Shown here: in pieces, positions 40,729 through 52,387 of the stretch | How positions within the stretch are numbered: position 1 is the stretch's first letter | Layout of the letters: each line of letters starts with the position of its first letter | Assembly: GCF_012769535.1 (NCBI RefSeq) | Contig: NZ_CP046565.1 | Location: 882,501-946,500, forward strand | DNA length: 64,000 nucleotides | Origin: Methylococcus geothermalis | GTDB lineage: Bacteria; Pseudomonadota; Gammaproteobacteria; Methylococcales; Methylococcaceae | Direction: 5' to 3' | Made by a program: the position numbers and the translations under genes | The notes under the pieces: model-generated | Databases searched by the model: none | What the model was told of the DNA's origin: nothing | Seen by the model: only the letters and a program-made list of their open reading frames with translations

Positions 40729-41253
40729 ATGAAACCGATACTGGCCCTGGCCGCGCTGCTGTTCACCACCGCAACGGTGGCGCATGGCCCCACCCCGCAG
40801 AAGGTCGTCGAGACCGTGGAGATCGCGGCTCCCGTCGACAAGGTCTGGAATGCCTTGAAGGACTTCGGAGCGATCGCGCAGTGGAATCCCGCCTTGACCA
40901 AGAGCGAAAGCACCGGCGGCAACACCACCGGCGAGAAGCGCACCCTCTATTTCCCCACCGGCGAGCAGCTTACCGAGGAACTCGATGCCTATGATCCGGC
41001 CGCCCACGAATACACCTACCGGCTGGGCAAGGACAACGTCAAGGCGCTGCCGGCCAGCTCCTATTCTGCCGTGCTGAAGGTCACGGCCACCGAGAAGGGA
41101 AGCCAGGTCGAGTGGAAGAGCCGGCTCTACCGCGGTGACACCGGCAACTTCCCCCCCGATGAACTCAACGACGAAGCCGCCGTGGCGGCGATGCAGACGT
41201 TTTTCCGGCGCGGACTGGACAATCTCAAGAAAAGCCTCGAGAGCGGGGGATAA
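40729..41253 (+). CDS. mxaD: MxaD, periplasmic SRPBCC/START-like protein
   Basis: The protein has 174 residues with a signal peptide (about 1-20, TATVAHG) and a polyketide-cyclase/SRPBCC domain (VETVEIAAPVDKVWNALKDF; WNPALTKSEST). MxaD increases methanol-dependent respiration by helping interaction between methanol dehydrogenase and cytochrome cL. AACAAGGAGAAACCTC gives a clear ribosome site. Last gene of the operon. Confidence 0.92.
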   Translation: MKPILALAALLFTTATVAHGPTPQKVVETVEIAAPVDKVWNALKDFGAIAQWNPALTKSESTGGNTTGEKRTLYFPTGEQLTEELDAYDPAAHEYTYRLGKDNVKALPASSYSAVLKVTATEKGSQVEWKSRLYRGDTGNFPPDELNDEAAVAAMQTFFRRGLDNLKKSLESGG

Positions 41254-41964
41254 GTTTTTACGTCGAGGCGGGCGGTCCATGCCCGCTTCTTGCGGATACC
41301 TTTATCGCTAGCCCGGATATTTCACCAGCCCCGGGCAAGCGCTGGCCAGCGCTTGCGGGTTGAGTCAAGACGAGAGAGCGGGGCGAGAGGCTCGATAACT
41401 GAGGGATGGGTTGGCATCTGGACGGCCCTCCCCACCCCCGAAGCATCCATGTGTCGGGGTCGCTCTCGGCAATGGCCATGGCGCGAGCGTCCGGGCGGCC
41501 ACCCGGTCTTGGCGTCTCATTCCAACTCCCAGGGATTTGCCATCGCTTCCCAGCACTTCGAATTCATGGGTCGGCGCGCCGCGCTCCGGCAATCCTGGCT
41601 TCGACACGCGCTGGACTCTCTTCAGGCTGGATGGGCCGCATAGAACGCCATGTTCAGCCGATATATGCACCAATGCCCAAGAACACCTTCATGCCCACGG
41701 CGGCGCTAACTCGAAACGAGGCGCCGGCAGCCGGTCATAACCCGCTCCGCCCCATAAACAGACGACTTGAACCGCTGTACCCGATTGATGATAGTCTTGA
41801 GCCGCATCCCGCCCTCCCGGTCTCGCCCGATGATGAGTTCGTACGTCCATCGGACTAGACTTAGGCGGGATGTCCCTTGAAACTCCGCTCCCTCGCCACC
41901 TTTTTCACCAGAAATTCGTCGGACGAGCCAGTGTTTTTTTTTTGTTGATGCGCCAGATGATTCG
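41254..41964. other. 711-bp intergenic stretch with a 20-bp palindrome, no convincing gene
   Basis: Beyond the terminator-like hairpin, the notable element is the perfect palindrome CAAGCGCTGGCCAGCGCTTG (41336-41355), preceded by GCCCGGATATTTCACCAGCC, a context reminiscent of insertion-element or dispersed-repeat ends. Open frames here lack ribosome sites and family signatures. A run of T (41934-41943) precedes the next gene. It may be a remnant of mobile DNA. Confidence 0.45.
41266..41292 (+). terminator. Putative mxa operon terminator
   Basis: A GC-rich hairpin (41266-41273 with 41281-41288, 7-nt loop) lies 13 bp after mxaD and is followed by TTCTT. The T tract is short, so factor-independent termination is uncertain. 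Confidence 0.5.
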
Positions 41965-42339
41965 ATGAAAGAAGAGATCGCTTTACGGAATGCCCAAGAC
42001 CGGATGACCGACGCGAACTTCGAGCGCGTGGAGGCGCAGCGTTCGGCGATCAGGGAGAAAATCGCCGGCATCCCGTCGTTGCAGGGCATTTGGGAGCAGG
42101 TCGAGCTGCTCATGGACCTGGTGCGGGATTATTGGTCGGGTCGTTATCGGGACATTCCCCGCTGGGTGATCGGCGCTTTGAGCTTCGCACTGCTTTATTT
42201 CATCAATCCCGTCGAACTGATTCCCGAATTCGTCCCCGTGATCGGCTACCTGGACGATATCGTCCTGCTTCTTCTCGTGCTGCGCCTGACCCGCGAGCAT
42301 GTGGAAAGATACAAGGCTTGGCGGGGTCAAGGCGCATGA
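41965..42339 (+). CDS. DUF1232 (YkvA-like) membrane protein
   Basis: The protein has 124 residues. The diagnostic segment LYFINPVELIPEFVPVIGYLDDI lies at about 78-100 between hydrophobic stretches, following a soluble helical N-terminus. The function of the family is unknown; members are inner-membrane proteins. Its TGA overlaps the next gene's ATG (ATGA). Confidence 0.82.
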   Translation: MKEEIALRNAQDRMTDANFERVEAQRSAIREKIAGIPSLQGIWEQVELLMDLVRDYWSGRYRDIPRWVIGALSFALLYFINPVELIPEFVPVIGYLDDIVLLLLVLRLTREHVERYKAWRGQGA

Positions 42340-43169
42340 CGTCGGGCGGGATTGCCGGTTTTCCGCCGTTCGCCGACTGGGGCCCGATCGGGCAATCCTT
42401 CGGCGCCGGTCTGGTGTCCTGGAGCGGCACGGCGCTGGGCGCTTCCTTGGTCTTCTTCACCGCCCGGGTCCATCAAGGATTTTTGGATGTGGTGCTGGGT
42501 TTCGCAGGCGGTGTCATGCTGGCGGCCAGCTTCTGGTCGCTCTTGCATCCGGCCATCGAGCTGTCGGCCGACTACGGCCCATGGCGCTGGCTGCCCGCCA
42601 GCGTGGGCATCCTGGTGGGCATCGTCTTTCTCCACATTACCGACCAGCTGTTGCCGAGACTGCAGCTTGCCGCGCCGGCCAAGGACGCCAAGGGGCTGCC
42701 CAGCCACTGGCGGCGGACCACGCTGCTGATTCTGGCCATCACCCTCCACAACATCCCGGAAGGGCTCGCCCTGGGCGTGGTGTTCGGCGCCATCGGTGAC
42801 GGCGCCAGCCCGGTTGGCCTGGTCGCCGCGGTCGGCCTGATGGCGGGCATCGCCTTCCACAATCTGCCGGAGGGCATGGCGGTGGCCCTGCCGCTGCGGC
42901 GCGAGGGCTTATCGCCTTTGCGCAGTTTTCTCTATGCGCAGCTTTCCGCCGCGGTGGAGCCCCTGGCGGCCGTCGTCGGCGCCGCCGCAGCCCTGATGGC
43001 CAAGGCCGTGTTACCCTATGCCATGGGATTTGCTGCCAGCGCCATGCTGTATGTCGTGGTGCGGGAAGTGATCCCGGAAACCCAGGGCAGCGGCCATCCT
43101 GTCGCCGCCACCATGGGCATCATGCTGGGCTTCACGCTGATGATGGCGCTGAGCGTGAGCCTCGGATGA
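42336..43169 (+). CDS. ZIP-family divalent metal transporter
   Basis: The protein has 277 residues and about eight membrane helices. The two metal-site motifs are HNIPEG (helix IV) and HNLPEG (helix V), as in ZupT-type transporters that import zinc, iron or other divalent cations. The start overlaps the DUF1232 stop. The length matches bacterial ZIPs. Confidence 0.9.
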   Translation: MTSGGIAGFPPFADWGPIGQSFGAGLVSWSGTALGASLVFFTARVHQGFLDVVLGFAGGVMLAASFWSLLHPAIELSADYGPWRWLPASVGILVGIVFLHITDQLLPRLQLAAPAKDAKGLPSHWRRTTLLILAITLHNIPEGLALGVVFGAIGDGASPVGLVAAVGLMAGIAFHNLPEGMAVALPLRREGLSPLRSFLYAQLSAAVEPLAAVVGAAAALMAKAVLPYAMGFAASAMLYVVVREVIPETQGSGHPVAATMGIMLGFTLMMALSVSLG

Positions 43170-43214
43170 ACCGCCACCGCTTACTCCGATTCGATCATCA
43201 GGACGGCTGACACC

Positions 43215-44141
43215 GTGGAATTCAAGGATTACTACAAGATACTCGGGGTCGAGCGCTCGGCCACCGAGGACGAGATCAAGAAGGCTTACCGCAAGCTGGC
43301 CCGCAAATACCATCCCGATGTCAGCAAGGAGAAGGACTCGGAAGCCAAGATGAAGGAGATCAACGAAGCCTACGAGGTGTTGCGCGATCCGGAAAAGCGG
43401 GCGGCTTACGATCGACTGGGGGCCAGTTATCGCGGCGGTCAGGAATTCCGGCCGCCGCCGGATTGGGATGCCGGCTTCGAATTCACCCACGGAGGTTTTG
43501 CTCGCGAAACGGACTTCAGTGACTTTTTCAACAGCCTTTTCGGCGGTTTCGGCCGGCGCACCCGGGGCTTCCGCGCGCGCGGCGAGGATCATCATGCCAA
43601 GATTGTCGTCGATCTCGACGACAGCTTTCGCGGCGCCAGCCGTACCCTCAACCTGCGCGTGCCGCAGCTCGACGAGCAGGGCCGTCTGGTGATGCGCGAA
43701 CGCACGCTGCAGGTGCAGATCCCCAAGGGTATCCGCGAGGGTCAACTCATCCGTCTGGTCGGCCAGGGCGCCCCCGGCTTGGGGGGTGGTCCATCGGGCG
43801 ATCTTTACCTGGAGGTGCATTTCAAGCCGCATCGGCTCTACCGGGTCGATGGCCGCGATCTCTATCTCACCTTGCCGGTGGCCCCGTGGGAAGCGGCCCT
43901 GGGGGCGACCGTGGAGGCACCGGCGCCGACCGGTACCGTGGAAGTGCGCATTCCCGCCCAGTCGCAGAACGGACGCAAGCTGCGCCTCAAGGGGCAAGGC
44001 ATTCCCGGTGATCCGCCCGGAGACCTTTATCTCGTGCTGGACGTCGTGCTGCCTCCGGCGGACACCGAACAGGCGAAGGAGTTCTATCGGAACATGGCTC
44101 GGCAGATGGCCTTCGACCCGCGCCGTGCCTTAGGGGTTTAA
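43215..44141 (+). CDS. cbpA: CbpA-like DnaJ co-chaperone
   Basis: The protein has 308 residues: J domain at about 1-70 with YHPDVS (HPD motif), a Gly/Phe-rich stretch ([16 protein letters not shown]) and two C-terminal substrate domains without the zinc-finger insertion, as in type II J proteins. It stimulates DnaK. The GTG at 43215 begins the conserved [11 protein letters not shown]. Followed 3 bp later by its modulator, it opens a stress-protein block. Confidence 0.93.
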   Translation: MEFKDYYKILGVERSATEDEIKKAYRKLARKYHPDVSKEKDSEAKMKEINEAYEVLRDPEKRAAYDRLGASYRGGQEFRPPPDWDAGFEFTHGGFARETDFSDFFNSLFGGFGRRTRGFRARGEDHHAKIVVDLDDSFRGASRTLNLRVPQLDEQGRLVMRERTLQVQIPKGIREGQLIRLVGQGAPGLGGGPSGDLYLEVHFKPHRLYRVDGRDLYLTLPVAPWEAALGATVEAPAPTGTVEVRIPAQSQNGRKLRLKGQGIPGDPPGDLYLVLDVVLPPADTEQAKEFYRNMARQMAFDPRRALGV

Positions 44142-44144
44142 GCC

Positions 44145-44468
44145 ATGAGCAAAAGCATCATCACGTCGAGCCTCGGTGTCTGGATCGGAGACGAGGGGAT
44201 ATTGTCTCTGGAAGAACTGGCCTTGGCTTGCGGAGCGGAGATCGATTGCATCATCGAGCTGGTGGGCCTGGGGGTGTTGACGCCCAAGGGCGCCGAAACG
44301 GCCGCCTGGCGTTTCGCCGCCGCCGACATCCAGCGCGCCCGCCGGCTGCTGCGCCTGATGCGCGATTTCGAAACCAGTCTGGAGGTGGCGGCGGTCATCC
44401 TGGACCTGCTGGAAGAAGCCGAGAGGCTGCGCGCATGCCTGCGGCGGGCCGGGCTGGCGGCGGATTGA
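44145..44468 (+). CDS. cbpM: CbpM-like chaperone modulator
   Basis: This 107-residue MerR-like helical protein has SLEELALACGAEIDCIIELVGLGV and FAAADIQRARRLLRLMRDFE. CbpM binds the J domain of CbpA and inhibits it. The arrangement cbpA-cbpM with a 3-bp gap matches the E. coli operon. Confidence 0.88.
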   Translation: MSKSIITSSLGVWIGDEGILSLEELALACGAEIDCIIELVGLGVLTPKGAETAAWRFAAADIQRARRLLRLMRDFETSLEVAAVILDLLEEAERLRACLRRAGLAAD

Positions 44469-44480
44469 GGAGGCGACGGG

Positions 44481-45431
44481 TTGAATCTGGCGCAGTGGCA
44501 TCGCCATGCCTGGCTCAATCGCCTGCAATCGGCGCTGTTGATGGCGTTCATGATGGCCCTCCTGGCCCTGCTCGGACACATGGTCTGGGGCGAGGAAGGG
44601 CTGCTCACGCTGCTGATGTTGGCGCTCGCGCTGAGCTTACTCCATCCGATCGTTTCGCCCTGGCTGGTGCTGCGCCTGTATCGGGCCAGGCCGCTGCATC
44701 CGGCGGAGGTCCCGGCGCTTTACGACATGCTGGCCGAACTCGCGCGCCGCGCCGAACTGCCGGCCGTCCCCACCCTCTGCCATGTCCAAAGCGACCTGGT
44801 GAATGCCTTCACCGTGGGCGGCGCGAGGGACGCCGTCATCGGTGTGACCGACGGTCTGTTGCGCAACCTGCAATGGCGGGAAATCGCCGGCGTTCTGGCC
44901 CACGAAATCAGCCATATCAGGAGCGGCGATCTTCGGGTCATGGGACTGGCCGACCTGATGAGCCGGCTGGCGCGTTTCCTGTCGCTGTTCGGCCAACTGC
45001 TGTTGCTGTTCAACCTGCCGCTGCTGTGGGCCGAGCAGGTTCAGGTGAACTGGTGGGCGCTGGCGCTGCTGATCTTCGCCCCGCACATCATCCTGTTGGC
45101 GCAGCTGGGTTTGTCGCGCACCCGCGAGTTTCACGCCGACCTCAATGCGGCCTGGCTCACCGGCGATCCGGAGGGGCTGGCCAGCGCCTTGGCGAAGATC
45201 GAATACGGGTCGCGACGGTTGATGGCTATCCTGTTTCCCGGCGTGAATCTGCCCGAGCCCTCGTGGCTGCGCACCCATCCGCCCACCGAAGAGCGCATCC
45301 GCCGCCTGATGGAACTCAGGCAGCACCCGGCCCGGCCCGTCTGGGACCCGCTCCGGGAGCCGGGTCGACCGGCATGGATGCGACAGGTCACTCGCCGGCC
45401 CCGCTACCACTGGAGCGGGCTTTGGTATTGA
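44481..45431 (+). CDS. M48-family (HtpX-like) membrane metalloprotease
   Basis: The protein has 316 residues with membrane helices at about 20-60 and 160-205 around the zinc motif HEISH (141-145). The third ligand lies in the SRTREFHADLNAAWL region. HtpX-type proteases remove misfolded membrane proteins. The TTG at 44481 is preceded by GAGGAGGCGACGGG, 12 bp after cbpM. M48 proteases are a recurring component of stress-tolerance islands. Confidence 0.88.
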   Translation: MNLAQWHRHAWLNRLQSALLMAFMMALLALLGHMVWGEEGLLTLLMLALALSLLHPIVSPWLVLRLYRARPLHPAEVPALYDMLAELARRAELPAVPTLCHVQSDLVNAFTVGGARDAVIGVTDGLLRNLQWREIAGVLAHEISHIRSGDLRVMGLADLMSRLARFLSLFGQLLLLFNLPLLWAEQVQVNWWALALLIFAPHIILLAQLGLSRTREFHADLNAAWLTGDPEGLASALAKIEYGSRRLMAILFPGVNLPEPSWLRTHPPTEERIRRLMELRQHPARPVWDPLREPGRPAWMRQVTRRPRYHWSGLWY

Positions 45432-45586
45432 ATGGGGTCGGGAAGGGGTCCGACAGGCCGGGGCAATGGCTACTCGAAACATCATCGCTTGGGTGCGCCC
45501 GTGTCTGAATCTGGGGGCGGTTCTGGTAGCGAGGTTCATCTAGCGAAGCCGCAGTGAGTCTTTTTGAAGCAGGGGAGGAGCCGATC

Positions 45587-46060
45587 GTGGATGACTCAGA
45601 AATCTCCCAAAAGGGAAGACGTCCGAGCTTTGCCGAAGAATGGCGCCTGATGACCTTCTATGAACGTTTCGAGCAGGTGGTCGCGATCATCCTGGCGAAC
45701 GTGATCGCGGTGGTCATCGTCATCTCGCTCTACCAGCTCATTCGCACCGTCGTCGTGCTGATCAGCAGTCGGGTCCTCGATTCGCTCGCTCATGGGGTGT
45801 TCCAGGAACTGTTCGGTATGATCATGACCTTGCTGATCGCGATGGAATTCAAGCATTCCATCCTGCGGGTGGCCTTGCGCCGCGGCAGCATCATTCAGGT
45901 CAAGACCGTCGTATTGATCGCCTTGATCGCGCTGGCGCGCAAGTTCGTCATCCTCGATCCGAATGCCGACGCGGGAACCATCGGTGCCTTGTCGGCCGCA
46001 TTACTGGCCCTGGGGGCGGTGTATTGGGTGCTCACTGCCTGCGAAAAACGGGAACCCTAG
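45587..46060 (+). CDS. PsiE-like membrane protein
   Basis: The protein has 157 residues and four predicted helices with the PsiE-family pattern FYERFEQVVAIILANVIAVV and FGMIMTLLIAMEFKHSI. The GTG at 45587 is chosen because GGGGAGGAG lies 6 nt upstream; another in-frame GTG is at 45554. PsiE is phosphate-starvation inducible in E. coli and of unknown function. PsiE homologues also occur in the transmissible locus of stress tolerance. Confidence 0.8.
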   Translation: MDDSEISQKGRRPSFAEEWRLMTFYERFEQVVAIILANVIAVVIVISLYQLIRTVVVLISSRVLDSLAHGVFQELFGMIMTLLIAMEFKHSILRVALRRGSIIQVKTVVLIALIALARKFVILDPNADAGTIGALSAALLALGAVYWVLTACEKREP

Positions 46061-46172
46061 CGCCGCCATGACGACAAAGAGTTTCCATGAAAATCCTCGA
46101 TAAGCGCTGCATCGGTCGTCCGCCGGGCGGAATCGCCGCCCGCTGCGGCCTGCACAATCGCGGACTAGCGCC

Positions 46173-46757
46173 ATGACGCTGGCCCAGGTCGCCGTATTGC
46201 TGTTTCTGGTCACCGACCCTTTCGGCAATCTGCCTTTACTGTTGACCGTGCTGCGACGGCTGGATGCGGTGGCTTTTCGCCGGGCGGTACTGCGCGAAAC
46301 GGCGATGGCCTTCGGAGTGCTGGCGGTGTTCGCCTGGAAGGGCGATCGTTTGCTCGACTACCTCAACGTGACCGAGCCGTCTTTGAGCATCGCGGGCGGG
46401 GTGATCCTGGGCATCATTTCCCTGAAGATGATCTTCGGCCAGACTCAGGAGGTCTTCGAGGACCGCTATGCGGACGATCCGCTCCTCGTGCCCATCGCCA
46501 TACCCGCCATCGCCGGGCCTGCCGCCTTGACCACCATGATGCTGCTGAGCAAACAGCATGGAATCCCGCTCCCGACGCTGCTCGGCGCGTTGGCACTGGT
46601 TTTCCTGGCAAGCCTGAGCATCTTTCTGCTCGGTCGGTTCCTCGGGCAATGGCTCGGACCGCGCGGCTTGATCGCCCTGGAACGGCTCATGGGGCTGATG
46701 CTCAACCTGGTGGCGGTGGACATGACCATGGCCGGCATCAAGCGTTTCTTCACCTGA
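46173..46757 (+). CDS. MarC-family (YhgN-like) integral membrane protein
   Basis: This 194-residue protein has six predicted helices with MarC-family signatures FLVTDPFGNLPLLLTVLR and VPIAIPAIAGPAALTTMML. MarC proteins were once thought to be antibiotic-resistance factors and have no settled function. It lies inside the stress block, 33 bp ahead of ftsH, and is probably co-transcribed. Confidence 0.85.
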   Translation: MTLAQVAVLLFLVTDPFGNLPLLLTVLRRLDAVAFRRAVLRETAMAFGVLAVFAWKGDRLLDYLNVTEPSLSIAGGVILGIISLKMIFGQTQEVFEDRYADDPLLVPIAIPAIAGPAALTTMMLLSKQHGIPLPTLLGALALVFLASLSIFLLGRFLGQWLGPRGLIALERLMGLMLNLVAVDMTMAGIKRFFT

Positions 46758-46790
46758 ACGACCTGAACTCACACCATCGGAGGACATCGC

Positions 46791-48656
46791 ATGAACAAGA
46801 AGATCGATCCGGAAAACTGGAAGGAAAAATGGAAAAAATACGATTGGAGCAAGAGAGACTTGAATATCGGCTACTGGATCGTCGCCTTCATTCTTTTGTT
46901 GATGATTCAAGACTGGTGGGCCGCGACGCAGGTGGAGGTGGTGCCTTACAGCGAGTTCGAGCAGGCCTTGGAACAGGGGCGCATCGCGGACGTGCTGATC
47001 GGTGACAAGGTCATCACCGGCAGGCTGAAGCAGAAAGACGCCAGCGGCAAGAGTACCATCGCCGCTGCCCGGGTCGAGCCGGATCTGGCCGAGCGTCTGT
47101 CGCGCTTCAATGTACCGTACGCCCGGGTGGTCGAGAGCACTTGGCTGCGAGACCTGCTGTCCTGGGTCTTGCCCACGGTGATCTTCTTCGGCGTCTGGTT
47201 CTTCCTGTTCCGCAAGTTCGCGGAAAAACAGGGGATGGGCGGTTTCATGACCATCGGCAAGAGCCGCGCCCGGGTCTATGTCGAAGCCGAAACCGGCGTC
47301 ACCTTCGATGATGTGGCGGGCGTGGACGAGGCCAAGGAAGAGCTGAAGGAAATCGTCGATTTCCTGAAAAACCCCAAGGAGTACGGACGACTGGGCGCGC
47401 GCGTGCCGAGAGGCATCCTGCTGGTGGGTCCGCCGGGTACCGGCAAGACGCTCCTGGCCAAGGCGCTCGCGGGTCAGGCCGGGGTGCCCTTCTTCTCGAT
47501 TTCCGGCGCCGAATTCGTGGAAATGTTCGTGGGCGTGGGCGCGGCGCGGGTGCGCGACCTGTTCGAGCAGGCGCGCGCAAAAGCGCCCGCCATCATCTTC
47601 ATCGACGAAATCGACGCCCTGGGCCGCGCGCGCGGCGCTTTTCCGGGCGTGGGCGGGCATGACGAGCGGGAACAAACGCTCAACCAGCTTTTGGCGGAAC
47701 TGGACGGCTTCGATCCCTCCACCGGCCTGGTGTTGCTGGCAGCCACCAACCGGCCGGAAATCCTCGACCCGGCACTCCTGAGGGCCGGGCGGTTCGACCG
47801 GCAGGTGCTGGTGGATCGTCCCGACAAGACCGGACGGCTGGCCATCCTCAAGGTGCACGTGAAGAAGGTGAAGCTGGCTCAGGACGCCGATCTGGAACAG
47901 ATCGCCTCACTCACCACCGGTTTTTCCGGCGCCGATCTGGCCAACCTGGTCAACGAGGCTGCCGTCCTGGCCACCCGGCGCAAGGCTGCAGCCATCAACC
48001 TGGATGACTTCACCCGTGCCATCGAACGCATCGTCGCGGGCCTGGAAAAGAAAAATCGCATCCTCAATCAAGAGGAACGCAAGGTGGTGGCCTATCACGA
48101 AATGGGCCACGCCCTCGTCGCGCTGTCCCTGCCGGGCACCGACCCGGTCCACAAGGTATCCATCATCCCCCGTGGCATCGGCGCCTTGGGTTATACCATC
48201 CAGCGTCCCACCGAAGACCGCTACCTGATGACGCGTGAGGAACTGGAAAACAAGATCGCCGTGCTCCTGGGCGGGCGTGCTGCGGAGAAGCTGGTGTTTC
48301 AAAGGCTTTCCACCGGTGCGGCGGACGATCTGGCCAAGGCGACCGACATCGCCCGCGACATGATCACCCGCTATGGCATGGACGAAAATCTGGGCTATGT
48401 GGCCTATGAGCCGCAGCAGCAGCGCTTCCTCGACGTGCCGGGTCTGGCGCAACAAGGCGGTTTCCGGATCAGCGAATCCACGGCCCAGCAGATCGACGAA
48501 GCCATTCGCGCCACCATCTCCCGGTCGTTCGAGCGCGCCTATGGATTGCTTCAGCGCAATCGAGCCGTATTGGAACGCTGCGCCCAAACCCTCCTGACCC
48601 GCGAGACGCTCGACGAAACCGCCATTCGCGAACTGACGCAGGACTTGCAGTCCTGA
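46791..48656 (+). CDS. ftsH: FtsH-family ATP-dependent zinc metalloprotease
   Basis: The protein has 621 residues: two N-terminal membrane helices (about 24-42 and 119-141) framing a periplasmic domain, an AAA+ domain with Walker A GPPGTGKT (213-220), the second region of homology ([21 protein letters not shown]), and the protease motif HEMGH (436-440). Its neighbours are stress proteins, not the usual rlmE/folP context of housekeeping ftsH. I therefore infer an accessory FtsH like those in stress-tolerance islands. ATCGGAGGACATCGC is a strong ribosome site. Confidence 0.94.
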   Translation: MNKKIDPENWKEKWKKYDWSKRDLNIGYWIVAFILLLMIQDWWAATQVEVVPYSEFEQALEQGRIADVLIGDKVITGRLKQKDASGKSTIAAARVEPDLAERLSRFNVPYARVVESTWLRDLLSWVLPTVIFFGVWFFLFRKFAEKQGMGGFMTIGKSRARVYVEAETGVTFDDVAGVDEAKEELKEIVDFLKNPKEYGRLGARVPRGILLVGPPGTGKTLLAKALAGQAGVPFFSISGAEFVEMFVGVGAARVRDLFEQARAKAPAIIFIDEIDALGRARGAFPGVGGHDEREQTLNQLLAELDGFDPSTGLVLLAATNRPEILDPALLRAGRFDRQVLVDRPDKTGRLAILKVHVKKVKLAQDADLEQIASLTTGFSGADLANLVNEAAVLATRRKAAAINLDDFTRAIERIVAGLEKKNRILNQEERKVVAYHEMGHALVALSLPGTDPVHKVSIIPRGIGALGYTIQRPTEDRYLMTREELENKIAVLLGGRAAEKLVFQRLSTGAADDLAKATDIARDMITRYGMDENLGYVAYEPQQQRFLDVPGLAQQGGFRISESTAQQIDEAIRATISRSFERAYGLLQRNRAVLERCAQTLLTRETLDETAIRELTQDLQS

Positions 48657-48706
48657 GCAGAGGGCGCCCACACAACCCACAGACTTCGTTTTCAGGAGTA
48701 ACGCTC

Positions 48707-49834
<1,128 letters not shown>

Positions 49835-50115
49835 GCGACAGGAGCTTTTCCGGTAAGGCCAAGGCTTAAAGACCGGTGGGAGCGGGTCGGCTGCCGCCCT
49901 TAAGACATAAGATCATAATCACGTGTTGTCATGACATCATGGGTCTGGATAACCTTACCATCCGGTGCTCTGGCGGCAACCGTGAGAGTGCGCCAACGTG
50001 AAGCTATGGCTTCATTCTAGGACGATGTTTTCTCCAAACATCATCCATGTCGGCGTAGCGGATCCGCATGCCAGGTGGTGTGGGGAGGGCGGGCTAAACA
50101 CCCGTCCTTACCCGA
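49835..50115. other. Boundary spacer between stress block and defence island
   Basis: The 281 bp between the converging degP-like gene and the helicase remnant hold the 10-bp palindrome TGTCATGACA (49927-49936) and a 7-bp hairpin GATGTTT/AAACATC (50024-50042). No gene is seen. The hairpin lacks a T tract. Confidence 0.4.
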
Positions 50116-50980
<865 letters not shown>

Positions 50981-50983
50981 ATC

Positions 50984-52387
50984 CTACTCGAACAGCCTTT
51001 TTTGCTTGACGATGTAAGCCGCAGGCTTCTTCTGTTTTTCCAATATGCCTTCATCAATCAGGCGCTGTAACCATGCCCTAGCCTGCGCGTTTGATACGTC
51101 CAGCGCGGCAGCCACTTCAATGTCTTTCATCGGCACACTCAAGAGTTGCTGAATCTCAGCGCGAACAGTTGAAAAAAGTACTTCGGCTGGGGGCGATTTC
51201 GGCTGTGGAATTTCTGCGACCTCCGCTATGGGAGCTGCGATCTCTGGCGCAACTGGCGGCAGTTCTTCCGCCGCCGGTGGCGGCGCATCGGAAAGAATGT
51301 CAAGTGGTGCAGATGGCTCGTTATGGGTCTGGCGCCCCGGAACAGTGTCGGGTGATACGGGTGCCGTTGGCTTGGCATCAGCCGACGTTGGCTCTTCGTT
51401 CGAAAAATGTGCGAAACCAAGCTGCGTGGAGGTCGTTGACATCGGCATTACCACGCTAAACACATCCTCAAACGAATCCACGTCTTGTGGGTTCGGCCAA
51501 GGACGTGCACCCTTTTTTCGCAATCCATCCAAGCCGGCCGAAAACTCGCCCGTCGATCGAATGAAGACGGGGACGAACTTGAGTTTGTCGAGCTGCTCGA
51601 CAGCGCCCGCCCAAGTGCCGCCTTTGTTGAAGTCGGAGCTGACCACAAGCGAGATGTCCGCCAATGCATAAATTAGCTTGTTGCGCTGCATGGCGTTGCC
51701 CACATTGAAGCTGGCACTCGGGTCGTAGGGCGAAATCAGGACCAGCTGCCCATCGAGCAGCAGGTTGCGGTGCTCGCGGTTCATGGTGGTCTTTTCCAGA
51801 CTGTCCGCCAGCACGCCACAAACTTTTCCACCCCCCTCAAGTGCGCCACGCATGGCGGCCTGGTCGATGCCCTTGGCGCCACCGGAGACAAGCGTTCTCC
51901 CTGCGCGAGCAGCGAGCCGGCCAACTGCCATGGTGTAGTCAATGAGGGCATCGTCCACATGGCGCGATCCAACGACGGCAAGCCCGCCGGTTTCGAGCAA
52001 AGCCATGTCGCCACAGCCGTAGAGCACCGCCGGCGCGTCTTCGCGCAGGCGGGCCTTCAAACGGCGGGGGTACTCCGCATCGGCGCGGCTGACGACCCAA
52101 ATGGCGCGTGCTTGCCAGCGCTCGATCGCTTGGCTCAGCAAGAATCCGCGCCCCAGCAATTTCTGCAGGCGGCCCTCGTCAATCACTGGTTGGCACGCAC
52201 GCAGGATCTCAGCGGCGTCCGGCGAGAGCAGATCCGCAGGCTGACGCTGAATCTCGCGCAAATGACGCGCGAGACGTTTGTATTCACCTGGCGAGAGCAG
52301 ATCCGATGACGCAGTGCCTCGTCCGGCAATGAGCGGCGCCGTCAGCAGCAGGATCGCCTGGGTGTTGGGTGAAAGGACTGGTGTCAT
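50984..52387 (-). CDS. DprA/Smf-like DNA-processing protein in a defence-type operon
   Basis: The protein has 467 residues. The central DprA Rossmann-like domain shows [47 protein letters not shown] and [21 protein letters not shown] low-complexity Pro/Ala/Glu linker follows, then a C-terminal winged-helix-like segment ([20 protein letters not shown]). DprA proteins bind single-stranded DNA and load RecA in transformation. This one is much longer than competence DprA. The ATG at 52387 overlaps the recQ-like stop (ATGA), so the two are translationally coupled. A role in defence is inferred from context. Confidence 0.8.
   Translation of the reverse strand: MTPVLSPNTQAILLLTAPLIAGRGTASSDLLSPGEYKRLARHLREIQRQPADLLSPDAAEILRACQPVIDEGRLQKLLGRGFLLSQAIERWQARAIWVVSRADAEYPRRLKARLREDAPAVLYGCGDMALLETGGLAVVGSRHVDDALIDYTMAVGRLAARAGRTLVSGGAKGIDQAAMRGALEGGGKVCGVLADSLEKTTMNREHRNLLLDGQLVLISPYDPSASFNVGNAMQRNKLIYALADISLVVSSDFNKGGTWAGAVEQLDKLKFVPVFIRSTGEFSAGLDGLRKKGARPWPNPQDVDSFEDVFSVVMPMSTTSTQLGFAHFSNEEPTSADAKPTAPVSPDTVPGRQTHNEPSAPLDILSDAPPPAAEELPPVAPEIAAPIAEVAEIPQPKSPPAEVLFSTVRAEIQQLLSVPMKDIEVAAALDVSNAQARAWLQRLIDEGILEKQKKPAAYIVKQKRLFE

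Noticed and set aside
41254-41964. Several plus-strand frames of about 110-150 codons.
   Set aside because: They overlap in different frames, lack ribosome sites and show proline/arginine-rich composition typical of random GC-rich DNA.
50024-50042. GATGTTT/AAACATC hairpin as the terminator of the DegP-like gene.
   Set aside because: The stem is short, it lies about 190 bp after the stop and no T tract follows.
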